This document shows positions 63,574-64,000 of a DNA stretch of 64,000 nt, one piece after another; positions within the stretch are counted from its first letter, which is position 1; every line of letters begins with the position of its first letter. A model generated the notes under the pieces. It saw nothing but the letters and a program-made list of their open reading frames with translations, was not told where the DNA came from and did not search any database. Location: assembly GCF_030705305.1 (NCBI RefSeq), contig NZ_JAUZEE010000001.1:558001-622000 (forward strand), in the 5' to 3' direction. Source of the stretch: Leptothrix discophora (GTDB lineage Bacteria; Pseudomonadota; Gammaproteobacteria; Burkholderiales; Burkholderiaceae_C). The translations under genes and the position numbers were made by a program.

Positions 63574-64000
63574 TCAGGCCCTGGGCGGCGTCGCGTTCAC
63601 CGCCAGCGCGACGGTGTGAGGCAGCGGCAGCGCGACCGGTCGGGTGTGCCAGATCTGGTCGGCGTACTCGGCAATGGTCCGGTCCGACGAGAAGGCGCCC
63701 ATGCCGGCGACGTTGAGCACCGCCTTGCGGGCCCAGGCTTCCGGGTCGCGGTAGAGCGCGTCGACCGCGTCCTGCGTGGCGACGTAGCTGGCGTAGTCGG
63801 CCAGCAGCAGGTAGTGATCGCCCCAGTTCACCAGCACGTCGTAGATCTGCTGGAAGCGGCCCGGCTCCTCGGGGCTGAAGACGCCCTCGCGGATCGCGTC
63901 CAGCGCGGCCTTCAGGCGGGCGTCGGACTCGTAGATTGCGCGCGGCTGGTAGCCCTGCGCGCGGATCTGCGCGACCTGCTCGGTGGTGTTGCCGAAGATG
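63574..64000 (-). CDS. glgP: Glycogen phosphorylase, C-terminal part (cut by window edge)
   Basis: Glycogen phosphorylase releases glucose 1-phosphate from glycogen with pyridoxal phosphate. Only the last 141 residues are present; the gene continues past 64000. The segment IFGNTTEQVAQIRAQGY at the edge, FSPEEPGRF, then DHYLLLADYASYVATQDAVDALYRDPEAWARKAVLNVAGMGAFSSDRTIAEYADQIW is the highly conserved C-terminal region, including the SSDRTIAEYA motif. The upstream part of the enzyme, including the PLP-lysine, is outside the window. The stop is convergent with viaA. Confidence 0.95.
   Translation of the reverse strand, partial: IFGNTTEQVAQIRAQGYQPRAIYESDARLKAALDAIREGVFSPEEPGRFQQIYDVLVNWGDHYLLLADYASYVATQDAVDALYRDPEAWARKAVLNVAGMGAFSSDRTIAEYADQIWHTRPVALPLPHTVALAVNATPPRA

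Noticed and set aside
63553..63579. Short direct repeat GTCGTCAGGCC near the glgP stop
   Set aside because: Two copies of an 11-mer 17 nt apart beside the end of a gene; too small to support any function.

Overview
The window is a very GC-rich, gene-dense bacterial chromosome segment. It looks like a betaproteobacterium of the order Burkholderiales, most probably the Leptothrix/Sphaerotilus/Rubrivivax group. Supporting signs are the blocks rsfS-rlmH-maf-rng, tolB-pal-cpoB, surE-pcm-nlpD and uvrC-pgsA, an Arg32-type elongation factor P next to earP, polyhydroxybutyrate genes (phaR, 3-hydroxybutyrate dehydrogenase) and strong G/C third-position bias. The genus is an inference; no rRNA is present.

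Layout. 0-3.8 kb: ribosome and RNA genes (rsfS, rlmH, maf, rng). 3.8-7.5 kb: a CxxC peroxidase-like gene, then Tol-Pal envelope genes (tolB, pal, cpoB). 7.5-10.05 kb: a YeeE/YedE sulfur transporter overlapping tcdA, an unexplained 340-bp non-coding stretch, and two tRNA-Lys genes with a terminator. 10.2-15.8 kb: a TonB-dependent receptor with its own ExbB-ExbD-ExbD-TonB motor. 15.8-21.4 kb: earP-efp on the minus strand, then uvrC, pgsA and a DMT permease. 21.5-24.2 kb: HU, tRNA-Val, ppiD, tRNA-His. 24.2-29.7 kb: a possible small RNA, a response regulator, then surE-pcm-nlpD-rlmD. 29.7-33.1 kb: glnD and map (minus). 33.2-38.7 kb: an FAD oxidoreductase and purL. 38.7-44.1 kb: a TetR regulator, an S4 pseudouridine synthase with a huge disordered N-terminus, uppP, trmB, tRNA-Gly, nadC.

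44.1-45.95 kb is the only clearly accessory part: a truncated transporter-binding-protein fragment followed by small membrane proteins, a repeat-containing lipoprotein and a helix-turn-helix protein, resembling a degraded phage-like insertion. 46-52.3 kb: a penicillin-acylase family enzyme, a 2-hydroxyacid dehydrogenase, a lipoprotein, rlmB, an orphan ABC ATPase and a divergent esterase. 52.3-57.2 kb: phaR, tRNA-Val, relA, an alpha/beta hydrolase and 3-hydroxybutyrate dehydrogenase. 57.2-64 kb: a SIMPL-domain protein, ompR-envZ, a RavA/ViaA-type MoxR-VWA pair in which the ATPase gene is split by an in-frame amber codon, and the 3' end of glycogen phosphorylase.

Most of the window is housekeeping. 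The most notable signals are the amber-split RavA gene, the small accessory island, the HU gene whose stop codon lies inside a tRNA gene, the structured non-coding stretch before the lysine tRNAs, long low-complexity tails on RsfS and the pseudouridine synthase, and repeated -10-like hexamers 6-8 nt before start codons that suggest leaderless mRNAs. I found no CRISPR array, insertion sequence, rRNA or complete prophage.
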